Source: Saccharopolyspora spinosa NRRL 18395
GTDB taxonomy: Bacteria; Actinomycetota; Actinomycetes; Mycobacteriales; Pseudonocardiaceae
Direction of reading: 5' to 3'
Assembly: GCF_000194155.1 (NCBI RefSeq)
Contig: NZ_GL877879.1
Coordinates: forward strand, 263,871-327,870
DNA length: 64,000 nt
Under the pieces are notes generated by a model that was not told the DNA's origin, searched no databases, and saw only the letters and a list, made by a program, of their open reading frames with translations. How positions within the stretch are numbered: the stretch's first letter is position 1; the number at the start of each line of letters is the position of its first letter. Shown here piece after piece: positions 41,121 to 48,998 of the stretch. A program made the position numbers and the translations under genes.

Positions 41121-41450
41121 CTCCGCGCGAGTACTCGGGTTACCAAGCGTGCACTTGTGTCGTAACTTCCGGGCTAGGCGTCCGGCGTCCCGGTACGCAA
41201 CCCTGTGGAACGACCAGCCTTGTGTGCGGCAACGCGTGGGTGCTCTGGGTCTCGCGCGCGGAGTCTGATCGGGGTGGATGCTACTTCTCCTCCGTAACAT
41301 CCCTGGCCAACCAGGGTCCGCACTTCTCTTTGTAGTCGGTGACGCGCGTCACTGCAAGGGTTCGGGTGTGCGCCGTAGGTATTGGTTCCGCCGGTGGTGA
41401 TTACCGGGGTTCCGCTGTGTGGAGCCGAAAACGTGCGGCCGGATGCGCCA

Positions 41451-42278
41451 TCAGCGGCGGCGGCGCCAGGCCCGCAAGCCCCACCACGCGGCTCCGGCCG
41501 CCGCCACCGCGCCCATGCCGACGCCGGCTGCGGTCACCGCGGCGCGGGACGGCGTGGGGATCCGGGCGCGCAGCGACACCGGGTGCTCGAAGGACAACGA
41601 CGGCCAGCCGCGCTGGACGGCCTCCTTGCGCAGCCCGCGGTCGGGGTTGACGACGGTGGGATGCCCGACGCTCTCCAATAGCGGCAAGTCGGTGATCGAG
41701 TCCGAGTAGGCGTGGGATTCGGACAGGTCGTAGCCGTACTTGTCGGCGAGTTCTCTGGCGGCGGTCGCCTTGTTCTCCGCGGAGCAGTAGAACTCGACCT
41801 CGCCGGTGTAGCGGCCGTCGATCACGACCATCCGGGTGCCGGACCAGTGCGTGGCGCCGAGCAGCTTGGCGATGGGGGCGACGACCTCCTCGCCCGAGGC
41901 CGACAGCACGACGATGTCGTGGCCCTGCTCCTGGTGTTCGGCGATGAGCTGGGTGGCTTCCTTGTAGACCAGCGGGTCGACGATGTCGTGCAGGGTTTCG
42001 TCGACGATCGCGTTGACCTGCTCGACGTCCCAGCCGGTGCACAGCGAGGTGATGTGCGCGCGCATCCGGTCCATCTGGTCGGCGTCGGCGCCGGCCAGCA
42101 TGAACACGAACTGGGCATAGGCGCTCTTCAGCACGGCCCGCCGGTTGATCAGACCCTCTTGGAAGAAGGGCCGGCTGAAGGCGAGCGTGCTCGACTTGGC
42201 GATGACGGTCTTGTCCAGGTCGAAGAACGCGGCCACCCGCCGTCCGGTGGGGGCCGATGGGTTCGCGGGCTCTGTCAC
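41451..42278 (-). CDS. HAD-IB family hydrolase (SerB-like) with C-terminal membrane helix
   Basis: This protein of 275 residues has the HAD nucleophile motif AAFFDLDKTVIAKSS, motif II in VVLSASGEEVVAPIA, and motif III in AYSDSITDLPLLESVG. It belongs to the HAD-IB/SerB-like group with an alpha-helical cap (VEQVNAIVDETLHDIVDPLVY). A C-terminal hydrophobic helix (AAGVGMGAVAAAGAAWWG) followed by arginines suggests a membrane anchor. In M. tuberculosis this matches Rv3661, next to ssd. The substrate is not known; lipid phosphates are possible. The GTG at 42278 is chosen because upstream sequence is low complexity. Confidence 0.88.
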   Translation of the reverse strand: MTEPANPSAPTGRRVAAFFDLDKTVIAKSSTLAFSRPFFQEGLINRRAVLKSAYAQFVFMLAGADADQMDRMRAHITSLCTGWDVEQVNAIVDETLHDIVDPLVYKEATQLIAEHQEQGHDIVVLSASGEEVVAPIAKLLGATHWSGTRMVVIDGRYTGEVEFYCSAENKATAARELADKYGYDLSESHAYSDSITDLPLLESVGHPTVVNPDRGLRKEAVQRGWPSLSFEHPVSLRARIPTPSRAAVTAAGVGMGAVAAAGAAWWGLRAWRRRR

Positions 42279-42654
42279 GCCGACAGCATACGAGCCGGGA
42301 GGAGCGGGCTGCGGGTGCGCATTGCCGGAGCTTTTTCCATTCCTGTTTTCGCCTTCGATCTCCGTTGTCGCGTTTTGCGCGAGTGGTTCGGCAGTTGTCC
42401 TCTTTGCGGGGAGTTGTTGCGCGGTCCCGGTGCCGGGATTTCCGGACTCATCGGCGGGCATCCCGCGGACGCGCGCCGGGTGCGTCGGTGTGTGCCGATA
42501 ACTCACGCTGCGTGTGGTGCTGCGTGTTGCTCTCGTCTAATGGCGGCTAATTCTTGACTCGAATGTCGGCTAGCGTTCGGTTCAGTGCACACCGAGCGCA
42601 AGAACGTTCCCTCTAATGGACGGGGGGCGTTGCAGGGGATCTACGGGCTAGAGT
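42279..42654. other. Divergent promoter region before the 6C RNA
   Basis: No gene is seen. A TTGACT occurs near 42555, and TAGAGT at 42649-42654 could be the -10 element of the small RNA that follows. Confidence 0.45.
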
Positions 42655-42752
42655 GAGGGTAGTCCGGTGCTACCCGGACAAGTTCAGCTCGACCCCCCGG
42701 AGCTGAACTGTTGACGACCCCCGCTCCTCCCCCCTGGCGGGGGTCGTCCCAT
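42655..42752 (+). ncRNA. 6C small RNA
   Basis: Two hairpins with runs of six C in their loops define this RNA. The first is GTTCAGCTC (42682-42690) with GAGCTGAAC (42700-42708), loop GACCCCCCG. The second is GACGACCCCCGC (42713-42724) with GCGGGGGTCGTC (42737-42748), loop TCCTCCCCCCTG. An additional GTCCGG/CCGGAC hairpin precedes them. This is the pattern of the actinobacterial 6C motif (B11 in M. tuberculosis), which lies next to ssd there as well. In mycobacteria it affects replication and secretion genes by C-rich loop pairing. The 5' end is approximate. Confidence 0.88.
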
Positions 42753-42981
42753 TTCCGGCGGAGCCAGTGCGGGCGAATCCAGCCGAAGCGAATGTGAATT
42801 CTTTTTTTCGTCAGGTGAGTATCGCGCTTCCGGGGGATGCGAGTTATCCACAGGTGCTGGACTTGTCCACAGATTTGGAAAACCCGGTTGGCAGTCGTCG
42901 AAGATCCGGCCACCTTGGTTATCGAGCGCACCAATTCCGCGTTCATCCCACTCGTATCATTCGATTGCCGGAGGCATCACC

Positions 42982-44058
42982 ATGACTACTGGACGTCCGC
43001 TGCTCATCACGCGGGATTCCGTGCTGGCAGAAGAGGTCTCGCGACTGGCCGCTGCCACCGGCGTCGAGCTGGAGCACACCCCGGATCCGGCGGCTGCCGA
43101 CTGGCGGACCGCGCCGCTGGTGCTGCTCGACCCAACCGCGATCGGTGCGGCCGACGGTCTGCCGCGAAGACGCGGTGTCGCCGTGCTGTGCCGGGACCTG
43201 ACCTCTGATCTTTGGCGCGCCGCGTTCGAGATCGGTGCCGAGCACGTCCTGCAACTACCCGCCGACGAGGCGACCCTCATCGAGCTGTTGTCCGATGCTG
43301 GCGACGTGCCGACGCAGGGCGGCCGGGTGCTCGCGGTGTTGGGCGGTTGTGGCGGTGCCGGTGCCTCGGTGGTGGCCACGGCGGTGGCGGTGGTCGCGGC
43401 GCGCGGCGGCGAACGGTCGTTGCTGGTCGACTGCGATCCGCTCGGTGGCGGCGTGGACCTCGCCGTCGGAGCCGAAGCGGCCGACGGCCTGCGCTGGTCG
43501 GGGTTGGCCGTCAACGCCGGTCGGCTCGCGGCGAGCGCGTTGCACGAGGCGTTGCCGAAGCGTCGCATCGGAGCCGGTGCGATCACAGTGCTGTCCTGCG
43601 ACCGTGACGGGCCGTCGAGCGGGTTGACCCCGGAGGCGGTGCGAGCGGTGCTCGGTGCGGGTCGTCGGGCGGGCGACACTGTCGTCTGCGACCTGCCGCG
43701 CACCCTCCCGGCAGCGGCCGTGGCCGGGCTGCGCCAGGCAGACCTGACGGTGGTCGTCGTCCCTGCCGAAGTGCGCGCCTGCGCGGCGGCGGCCCGTGCG
43801 GTGGCGAGCATCCGTGAACATGCGGCTGGCCCGGTCCGGCTGGTGGTGCGAGGTCCGGCACCGGGCGGACTGCGCACGGCCGACGTGGCGCGAGCGGTGG
43901 GCGCGGAGGTCCTGTCGGTCATGCGGCCACAGCCGAGCCTGCCCGCCGCCCTGGACCGCGGCGGCTTCGGCGCGATCCGCCGGGGGCCGGTTGCGCGAGC
44001 CGCGCAGGCAGTCCTGGCCGCGCTCGCCGACGCGGAAATGTCCACTGTGGCTTGTTGA
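42982..44058 (+). CDS. ssd: Septum site-determining protein Ssd / CpaE-like ATPase
   Basis: This 358-residue protein has an N-terminal receiver-like domain (LLITRDSVLAEEVSRLAAATG) and a MinD/ParA-type ATPase domain in which the P-loop is GGCGGAGASVVATAVAVVAA. This is a variant without the usual lysine-threonine pair of K-G-G-x-G-K-T. Later motifs are LLVDCDPLGGGVDLA and VVCDLPR. It resembles Rv3660c (Ssd) and CpaE proteins that localise Tad secretion systems. It stands at the head of the Tad gene cluster on the same strand. The ATG at 42982 begins MTTGRPLLITRD. Confidence 0.88.
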   Translation: MTTGRPLLITRDSVLAEEVSRLAAATGVELEHTPDPAAADWRTAPLVLLDPTAIGAADGLPRRRGVAVLCRDLTSDLWRAAFEIGAEHVLQLPADEATLIELLSDAGDVPTQGGRVLAVLGGCGGAGASVVATAVAVVAARGGERSLLVDCDPLGGGVDLAVGAEAADGLRWSGLAVNAGRLAASALHEALPKRRIGAGAITVLSCDRDGPSSGLTPEAVRAVLGAGRRAGDTVVCDLPRTLPAAAVAGLRQADLTVVVVPAEVRACAAAARAVASIREHAAGPVRLVVRGPAPGGLRTADVARAVGAEVLSVMRPQPSLPAALDRGGFGAIRRGPVARAAQAVLAALADAEMSTVAC

Positions 44059-44243
44059 GTTCTTGATCGAGGCCCGTGTGCCGGCGGGCCTTCGGAGTTG
44101 CCCACAGCTTCGGTGCTGGCGGCGGCGGTCTCGTCGCGACGGCACCGATCTCGAGCGCGGGCTTGGAAGGTCCGCACCAGCCGGTCGGCCGGTGCGGGAA
44201 GCAGCTCTATTCGATGCTTCACCAGAACGGAAGTGGGTCAGTC

Positions 44244-45424
44244 ATGTCCATGAGTCGTGTCCTGGAAATCGATCAGATCGCCGGCGCAGCGCCAGCGGGG
44301 TCCACTGTGGCCGATGCGATCGACGGCGAATTGCTGGAGCGGGTGCGCAACCGGCTGGTCGGCAGCGGTGCCACGCTGACCTCGGCAGCCGTCGCCTCCG
44401 CGGGCAGGAATTCCGCGGTGCCGGAGTGCTGGAGCCGCTGCTGCGCGATCCGGCGGTTTCCGACGTGCTCGTCACCGCGCCGAACAAGGTCTGGGTGGAC
44501 CGGGGCGACGGGCTTCAGCGGGCGGCGGTGCGCTTCGCCGACGAGGATGCGGTGCGCCGTCTCGCACAGCGGCTCGCCGTTGCCAGCGGACGTCGGCTGG
44601 ACGACGCCCAGCCGTGGGTCGACGCCTGGTTGCCGCAGGAAAGCGCGTCTGGGCCGGTGCGGTTGCACGCCGTGCTGCCGCCGGTCGCGGGCGAGGGCAC
44701 CTGCATCTCGCTGCGCGTGCTGCGCCCTGCCGCGCACGACCTCGATGCGCTGCGGAGCTCCGGAGCCTTCGACGGGCCGACCGCCGCGGTGCTGCGCGAG
44801 ATCGTGGCCGCCAGGCTGGCGTTCCTGGTGGTAGGAGGTACCGCCAGCGGCAAGACGACGCTGCTGGCGGCGATGCTGGGCGAGGTCGCGGAGTCCGAGC
44901 GCATCTTGTGTGTCGAAGAGGCCGCCGAGCTCTACCCGCGGCATCCGCACGTGGTCCGGTTGCTCACCCGCCCGGCGAACGTCGAAGGCGCGGGGGAGAT
45001 CCAGGTCCGGGACCTCGTCCGGCAGGCGCTGCGCATGCGGCCGGACCGGCTCATCGTTGGCGAGGTGCGCGGCGGCGAGGTCCGTGAGCTGCTCGCCGCG
45101 CTGAACACCGGGCACGACGGGGGCGGTGGCACGCTACACGCCAACTCGCCGCAAGAGGTCCCGGCTCGGATGGAGGCACTGGCGGCGCTCGGCGGACTGC
45201 CGCGTGCCGCACTGCACAGCCAGCTGGCCGCGGCCGTGCAGGTGGTGCTGCACGTTCGGCGGAGCGCCCGGCGCGGCAGGCATCTCGCTGGTATCGGCGT
45301 GCTGCGCCGGGACGGCGACCTGGTCGAGGTGCTCCCGGCCTGGCAGGTCGAAAGCGGCTGGGGGCCGGGCAGGGATGCGTTGGCGGTGCTGCTGGAGGCG
45401 AGGGGAGGTGCCTTGCCGTGCTGA
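44244..45424 (+). pseudogene. tadA: TadA/CpaF secretion ATPase, frameshifted near the N-terminus
   Basis: The N-terminal part starts at ATG 44244 or 44250 (MSRVLEIDQIAG, then LERVRNRLVGSGATLTSAAV) in one frame. At about 44400-44410 the homology moves to another frame, which continues QEFRGAGVLEPLLRDPAVSDVL and the whole ATPase. About 20 residues that normally bridge these parts are absent, so a small deletion with loss of frame seems likely. The ATPase has Walker A GGTASGKTTLLAAML, the Asp box [10 protein letters not shown], Walker [12 protein letters not shown] and the His box [14 protein letters not shown]. It would power pilin assembly or secretion. A GTG at 44426 could start a shortened product. 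The gene may be broken or the read erroneous. Confidence 0.75.
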
Positions 45425-46218
45425 TCCACGCGCTGGTCGTGCTGGCCGCGGCCGTCCTGTGCTGGCCGGAGATCCGGGCCCGCGAACGGCTCCGCACCGT
45501 GCCGGCCTACGTTCCTGGGCTCCCACTCCGTCGGGCGGCGCGGCTGCTCGCCGTTCCGGCCGTCGCGGTGGCGGGCTGGAGTTTCGCTGGTCCCGTTGGT
45601 TCGTGCGCGGGAATTGCCCTGTCGTTGCTCGGAGTGAAGTACTGGCGATCGCAGCGGGACTGGCGCCAGCGGCTGAAGCAGGCCGACGAGCTGACCGCCG
45701 GACTGCGGCTGTTGGTGGCGCAGCTGCGCGTAGGTGCCCACCCGGCCGCCGCGGCCGAGGGAGCGGCGGCGGAGTCGGGCCCGGCGGTTGGTCAGGTGTT
45801 CCAGGACATGGCCACCACGGTTCGGCTCGGCGGCGACGTCGCGACGGTTCTCGAAGCGCACGACGGGGCCGCCGAACTGCGTGAGCCACTGGGTCGGATG
45901 GCGAAGGCCTGGGCGCTCGCGGAGCGGCACGGCGTCGCATTGGCCGACTTGCTCGATTCGGTGCGCAGCGATGTCGAACGGCGCGCGGCGTTCCGCCGGG
46001 ACGTCGAAGCGAAGATGGCTGGCCCGCGGTCGACAGCTGCCGTGCTCACCGGGCTGCCGCTCTTCGGGCTGCTGTTCGGCGAGGCGGTCGGGGCAGCACC
46101 GATCACCGTGCTGACCGGCGGATTGCTCGGGCAACTTCTCCTGCTGGTCGGGGTGGCCTTGCTGTGCGCCGGGGTCGGCTGGACGTTGCGCCTGACCAGG
46201 GCGGTGGTGCAGCCGTGA
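45418..46218 (+). CDS. tadB: TadB-like membrane protein
   Basis: This 266-residue protein has N-terminal hydrophobic helices, a GspF-like cytoplasmic domain with [21 protein letters not shown] and [23 protein letters not shown], and two C-terminal helices ([15 protein letters not shown] and [20 protein letters not shown]). It is the inner-membrane platform component of the Tad system, paired with TadC. The GTG at 45418 overlaps the end of tadA, and its stop overlaps the tadC start by four bases. Confidence 0.85.
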   Translation: MLIHALVVLAAAVLCWPEIRARERLRTVPAYVPGLPLRRAARLLAVPAVAVAGWSFAGPVGSCAGIALSLLGVKYWRSQRDWRQRLKQADELTAGLRLLVAQLRVGAHPAAAAEGAAAESGPAVGQVFQDMATTVRLGGDVATVLEAHDGAAELREPLGRMAKAWALAERHGVALADLLDSVRSDVERRAAFRRDVEAKMAGPRSTAAVLTGLPLFGLLFGEAVGAAPITVLTGGLLGQLLLLVGVALLCAGVGWTLRLTRAVVQP

Positions 46219-46916
46219 TCGAACTGCTGCTCGCGGCGGTGGCCCTGCTGCTCGTCCCGGCGAGTTCGGCGCGGGCGCGGCTGCGAGCGCTCGGCCCGCG
46301 ATCGCCGGGGCGGAGCCGGACAGCACCGTCCATTGTGGCCTGGATGCTCCCGCTGGCCGCCGGGGCCGGTGCGGTGCAGGCGGTGGGTCCGGTCGGCGGG
46401 GTCTTGATCGGCCTGGCCGCCGCCTTCGCCGTGCGTCGGTGGTCCGCGGCGGCTGACAGGCGACGCGACCGAACGGACCCGCTGGCGTTGGCTGCGGGTT
46501 GGGACCTGCTGGCTGCCGGGATGCGCGCCGGGCTGCCGGTGCCGGTGATCGTGCGGGCCGTGGCCGACGAGCTCACCGGTTCGGCGTGCCGAACGCTGCG
46601 CGAGGTCGCCGATCACCTCGCGCTGGGCTCGGATGCCGCAACCGGCTGGGAACCGGCATTGCGGAACCCAGACACGGCGGAGCTCGCACGTGCGGCCCGG
46701 CGAACCGCCCGGACCGGCAGCGCGCTGGCGGACGTTGCTGGCGAGATCGCAAGCCACGCGCGAGCCACGGTCGCCGAGCAGGCCCAAGCACGCGCTCAGC
46801 GAGCAACGGTGTGGATCTCGGCACCGCTGGGCCTGTGCTTCCTGCCCGCGTTTCTGTGCCTTGGGGTGCTCCCCGTGGTGGTCGGCATGGCGCACCGCCT
46901 CGCGGCGCCGTTGTAA
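46215..46916 (+). CDS. tadC: TadC-like membrane protein
   Basis: This 233-residue protein has the GspF fold with [25 protein letters not shown] and later [25 protein letters not shown], and a C-terminal helix ([24 protein letters not shown]). It is the second platform protein of the Tad secretion system. The start GTG 46215 is coupled to tadB. Confidence 0.85.
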   Translation: MIELLLAAVALLLVPASSARARLRALGPRSPGRSRTAPSIVAWMLPLAAGAGAVQAVGPVGGVLIGLAAAFAVRRWSAAADRRRDRTDPLALAAGWDLLAAGMRAGLPVPVIVRAVADELTGSACRTLREVADHLALGSDAATGWEPALRNPDTAELARAARRTARTGSALADVAGEIASHARATVAEQAQARAQRATVWISAPLGLCFLPAFLCLGVLPVVVGMAHRLAAPL

Positions 46917-46952
46917 TCCATTGTGGACAAGTATTGGAAGGGGTCGGTCGAA

Positions 46953-47162
46953 ATGAGTACCCGAACGAACCGGTGGACGGCGACGCGTCGGCTCCGCACG
47001 CTGCTGCACGGCGACGGAGGCATGAGCACTGCCGAATACGCGGTGGGGACTGTCGCCGCGGTGGCGTTCGCTTCGCTGCTCTACAGCGTCGTGACCGGTG
47101 ATTCGATCAAGGACGCGCTGGCTGGGCTCATCGCCCGCGGACTGGAAGGCGGCGGTGTCTGA
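46953..47162 (+). CDS. DUF4244 Flp pilin-like protein
   Basis: This 69-residue protein has a basic start, then G-M-S-T-A-E-Y-A-V-G-T-V-A-A-V-A-F-A near residues 22-40. The glycine and the glutamate at +5 after it match the processing site of Flp/Tad pilins. A single hydrophobic helix follows. It should be the structural pilin or pseudopilin, cleaved by a prepilin peptidase not seen in the window. It matches Rv3656c. The ATG at 46953 has GAAGGGG further upstream. Confidence 0.85.
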   Translation: MSTRTNRWTATRRLRTLLHGDGGMSTAEYAVGTVAAVAFASLLYSVVTGDSIKDALAGLIARGLEGGGV

Positions 47163-47563
47163 TGGCGGAGGTGGTTCCGGCGCCGGTCGTTGCGCCCGGC
47201 GCCGGAACGACCGGCCGCGATGCCGGGGCGGTGACTGTCGAGGCGGCGCTGGGCATCTGCTCGGTGATCGCGGTGTTCGCGTTGATCTTGACCGGAGCAG
47301 GCGCGCTGATCGGTCATCTCCGCTGCACCGACGCGGCTGTCGAGGCCGCGCGGCTGGTGGCGCGCGGCGACCGGCCCCGCGCGGACGAGGCGGTCGGCCG
47401 CATCGCCCCGGCCGGTGCGTCGCTGTCGGTGCTGATCGAGGGCGATCAGGTCAGCACCGAGGTGAGTGCGCCGCTGCCCGGCGGGTTCCTGCCCAGCCAG
47501 TCGCTGCACGCACGCGCGGTGGCGGTGCTGGAACCGGGGGTCGAAGGGCTGGTGGTGCGATGA
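47162..47563 (+). CDS. TadE-like pseudopilin
   Basis: This 133-residue protein has G-A-V-T-V-E-A-A-L-G near residue 22 with a following hydrophobic helix (ICSVIAVFALILTGAGALI). This is the TadE signature, with glutamate at +5 after the cleavage glycine. The remainder is a small extracellular domain (LRCTDAAVEAARLVARGD). The start shares one base with the pilin stop. The stop overlaps the next gene by four bases. Confidence 0.85.
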   Translation: MAEVVPAPVVAPGAGTTGRDAGAVTVEAALGICSVIAVFALILTGAGALIGHLRCTDAAVEAARLVARGDRPRADEAVGRIAPAGASLSVLIEGDQVSTEVSAPLPGGFLPSQSLHARAVAVLEPGVEGLVVR

Positions 47564-47907
47564 ACGGCGATCGGGGCACGGCAACCGTGCTTTCGGCAGT
47601 GCTCTCGATGGCCTTACTCGCCCTGCTGTGGTTCGTCCTGCAGTTGGGCGCGGTGACCATCGCCCGTCACCGGGCCGAAGGGGCGGCGGACCTCGCGGCG
47701 CTGGCCGCGGCGGCGTACGCGCCGCATGGGCAGCAAACGGCATGCGAACGGGCGAACCAGGTCGCGAACGGGATGCGGGTCGAGATGGCGGAATGCACCC
47801 TGGACGGATGGGATGCCCTCGTGGCAGTGCGGACCGATCTTCCCGAGTTCGTCCCGGGCAGTCGGAAAGCCAGCGCACGGGCCCGTGCCGGGTCGACCGA
47901 CGACTGA
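47560..47907 (+). CDS. Rv3654c-like TadE/TadG family protein
   Basis: This 115-residue protein opens with DRGTATVLSAVLSMALLALLWFVLQLG, a pilin-like signal and helix, then RHRAEGAADLAALAAAAYA, typical of the short TadG/helicase-secretion-neighbourhood proteins. It contains two cysteines (TACERANQVANGM and MAECTLDGWDA) that could form a disulfide outside the cell. It ends the Tad operon in the same place as Rv3654c. Confidence 0.8.
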   Translation: MNGDRGTATVLSAVLSMALLALLWFVLQLGAVTIARHRAEGAADLAALAAAAYAPHGQQTACERANQVANGMRVEMAECTLDGWDALVAVRTDLPEFVPGSRKASARARAGSTDD

Positions 47908-48224
47908 TCGGCCCGGCTGCGATGAGCGGTCGACGAACGGTCGAGCGGCTCCGAAATCACCATTGGGAGCGGCCGTTCCAGTGCCGCTCACCAGGATGAT
48001 CTATCGGTGCTCGTGTTCGGCCGGGAGCGTTCGTCGCGGCTGAGCTACCGGTCGTCGACTGGGGGTGTACTCGGCGGGGTCGGATGACGTTGATTAGTTG
48101 TGTGAGCGCAGGACCCAAGGTTCACGACAACGAGGTCGAGAACCAGGCGGCTGCCGAAGGTGATTCCGGAGGCGACCCCGGGCCGCCGGTCCGGCGCCCA
48201 CTGTGGAACGAGGAGGCGGAGCAA
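47908..48224. other. Gap between the Tad operon and the prim-pol gene
   Basis: No separate gene is supported here. The prim-pol frame remains open back to an ATG at 48084, but the strong ribosome site favours the start at 48225. Confidence 0.45.
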
Positions 48225-48896
48225 ATGCGACGGTCGGCGGACAGGTGGCCCAACGCCTTCCGCGGCATCCCGGCCCACCCGGCCGGGTTGACCAGCAGCC
48301 GTATCGAACTCCGTGTGCAGGCGATCGGATTCGCCTCGCGCGGCTGGCCGGTGCTGCCCGGAACTTATCCCGAAGAAGATGTCTGGATCGGCCGTCGCGG
48401 ACGGCAGGAAAACGGCCTGATGCCGATCTACCGTGACTGGCAGGACCGGCTCGGCACCAACCCCGACGAGGTCACGTCCTGGTGGTCGGAGCGGCCGTAC
48501 GGCCTGCTGATCGCCACCGGCACCACGGTCGACGCCATCGAGGTCGACGCAGACCTCGGCCGCCGGGCCGCTTCGGTGCTGCGCGCACTCGGCTTCCCCG
48601 TGCCGATCGTCGCCACCCCGGACGGCCGCTGGTACTTCCTGATGTCCAGCGGCGGCGAGCTTTACCCCGAACTGGCCGAGCAAGATGAAATCCGCTTGCG
48701 CGGCAACGGAAGTTGGGTGCCCATGCCCCCGACGGCCTACCCGGGAGGTGCGGTGCACTGGCGGGTCAAGCCCGAGGTGTGCGCCTGGCAGCTGCCCGGC
48801 TCCGACTTCGTGCAGGACGCGTTCTGCACGGGTCTTGAACTCCTTGACAACAGCAATCCGGAGAACGTGGCGGAACTCCTCGCAGCGGGCAGGTGA
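48225..48896 (+). CDS. Bifunctional DNA primase/polymerase N-terminal domain protein
   Basis: This protein of 223 residues matches the actinobacterial prim-pol family: FASRGWPVLPGTYPEED near the start, WQDRLGTNPDEVTSWWSERPYGLLIATG in the middle, DAIEVDADLGRRA with an acidic pair like the archaeo-eukaryotic primase motif, and SWVPMPPTAYPGGAVHW later. It lacks any helicase domain. Such short stand-alone members are common in actinomycete chromosomes, and their activity is unproven. AGGAGG lies eight bases before ATG 48225. The gene is convergent with the helicase, which may be only coincidental. Confidence 0.8.
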   Translation: MRRSADRWPNAFRGIPAHPAGLTSSRIELRVQAIGFASRGWPVLPGTYPEEDVWIGRRGRQENGLMPIYRDWQDRLGTNPDEVTSWWSERPYGLLIATGTTVDAIEVDADLGRRAASVLRALGFPVPIVATPDGRWYFLMSSGGELYPELAEQDEIRLRGNGSWVPMPPTAYPGGAVHWRVKPEVCAWQLPGSDFVQDAFCTGLELLDNSNPENVAELLAAGR

Positions 48897-48998
48897 CCAC
48901 CTGCCGACCGCGCAGGCGTCGAACGGATAGGCATCCGCGCCCAGGGTTCCCGGTACGACCAGACACGCCTCCTACGAGCACGAACCAGCCTTTCGTGC

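Larger units (their letters stand above)
40851..41450. other. 600-bp intergenic region upstream of nagZ
   Basis: This region holds the operator candidate at 40901, a strong hairpin at 41084-41120, a small hairpin CCCTGG-CCAA-CCAGGG at 41301-41316, and a CRP-like word GGTGACGCGCGTCACT at 41338-41353. No open frame in it looks like a protein. A non-coding transcript is possible. Confidence 0.5.

Noticed and set aside
41100..41300. A small minus-strand frame of 66 residues
   Set aside because: It overlaps the strong hairpin, is Arg-rich, and has no ribosome site or recognisable motif.
41338..41353. GGTGACGCGCGTCACT as a confident CRP site for nagZ
   Set aside because: It matches only 8 of 10 defined positions and is nearly 490 bases from the nagZ start, with a strong hairpin between. 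Mentioned only as part of a possible transcript.
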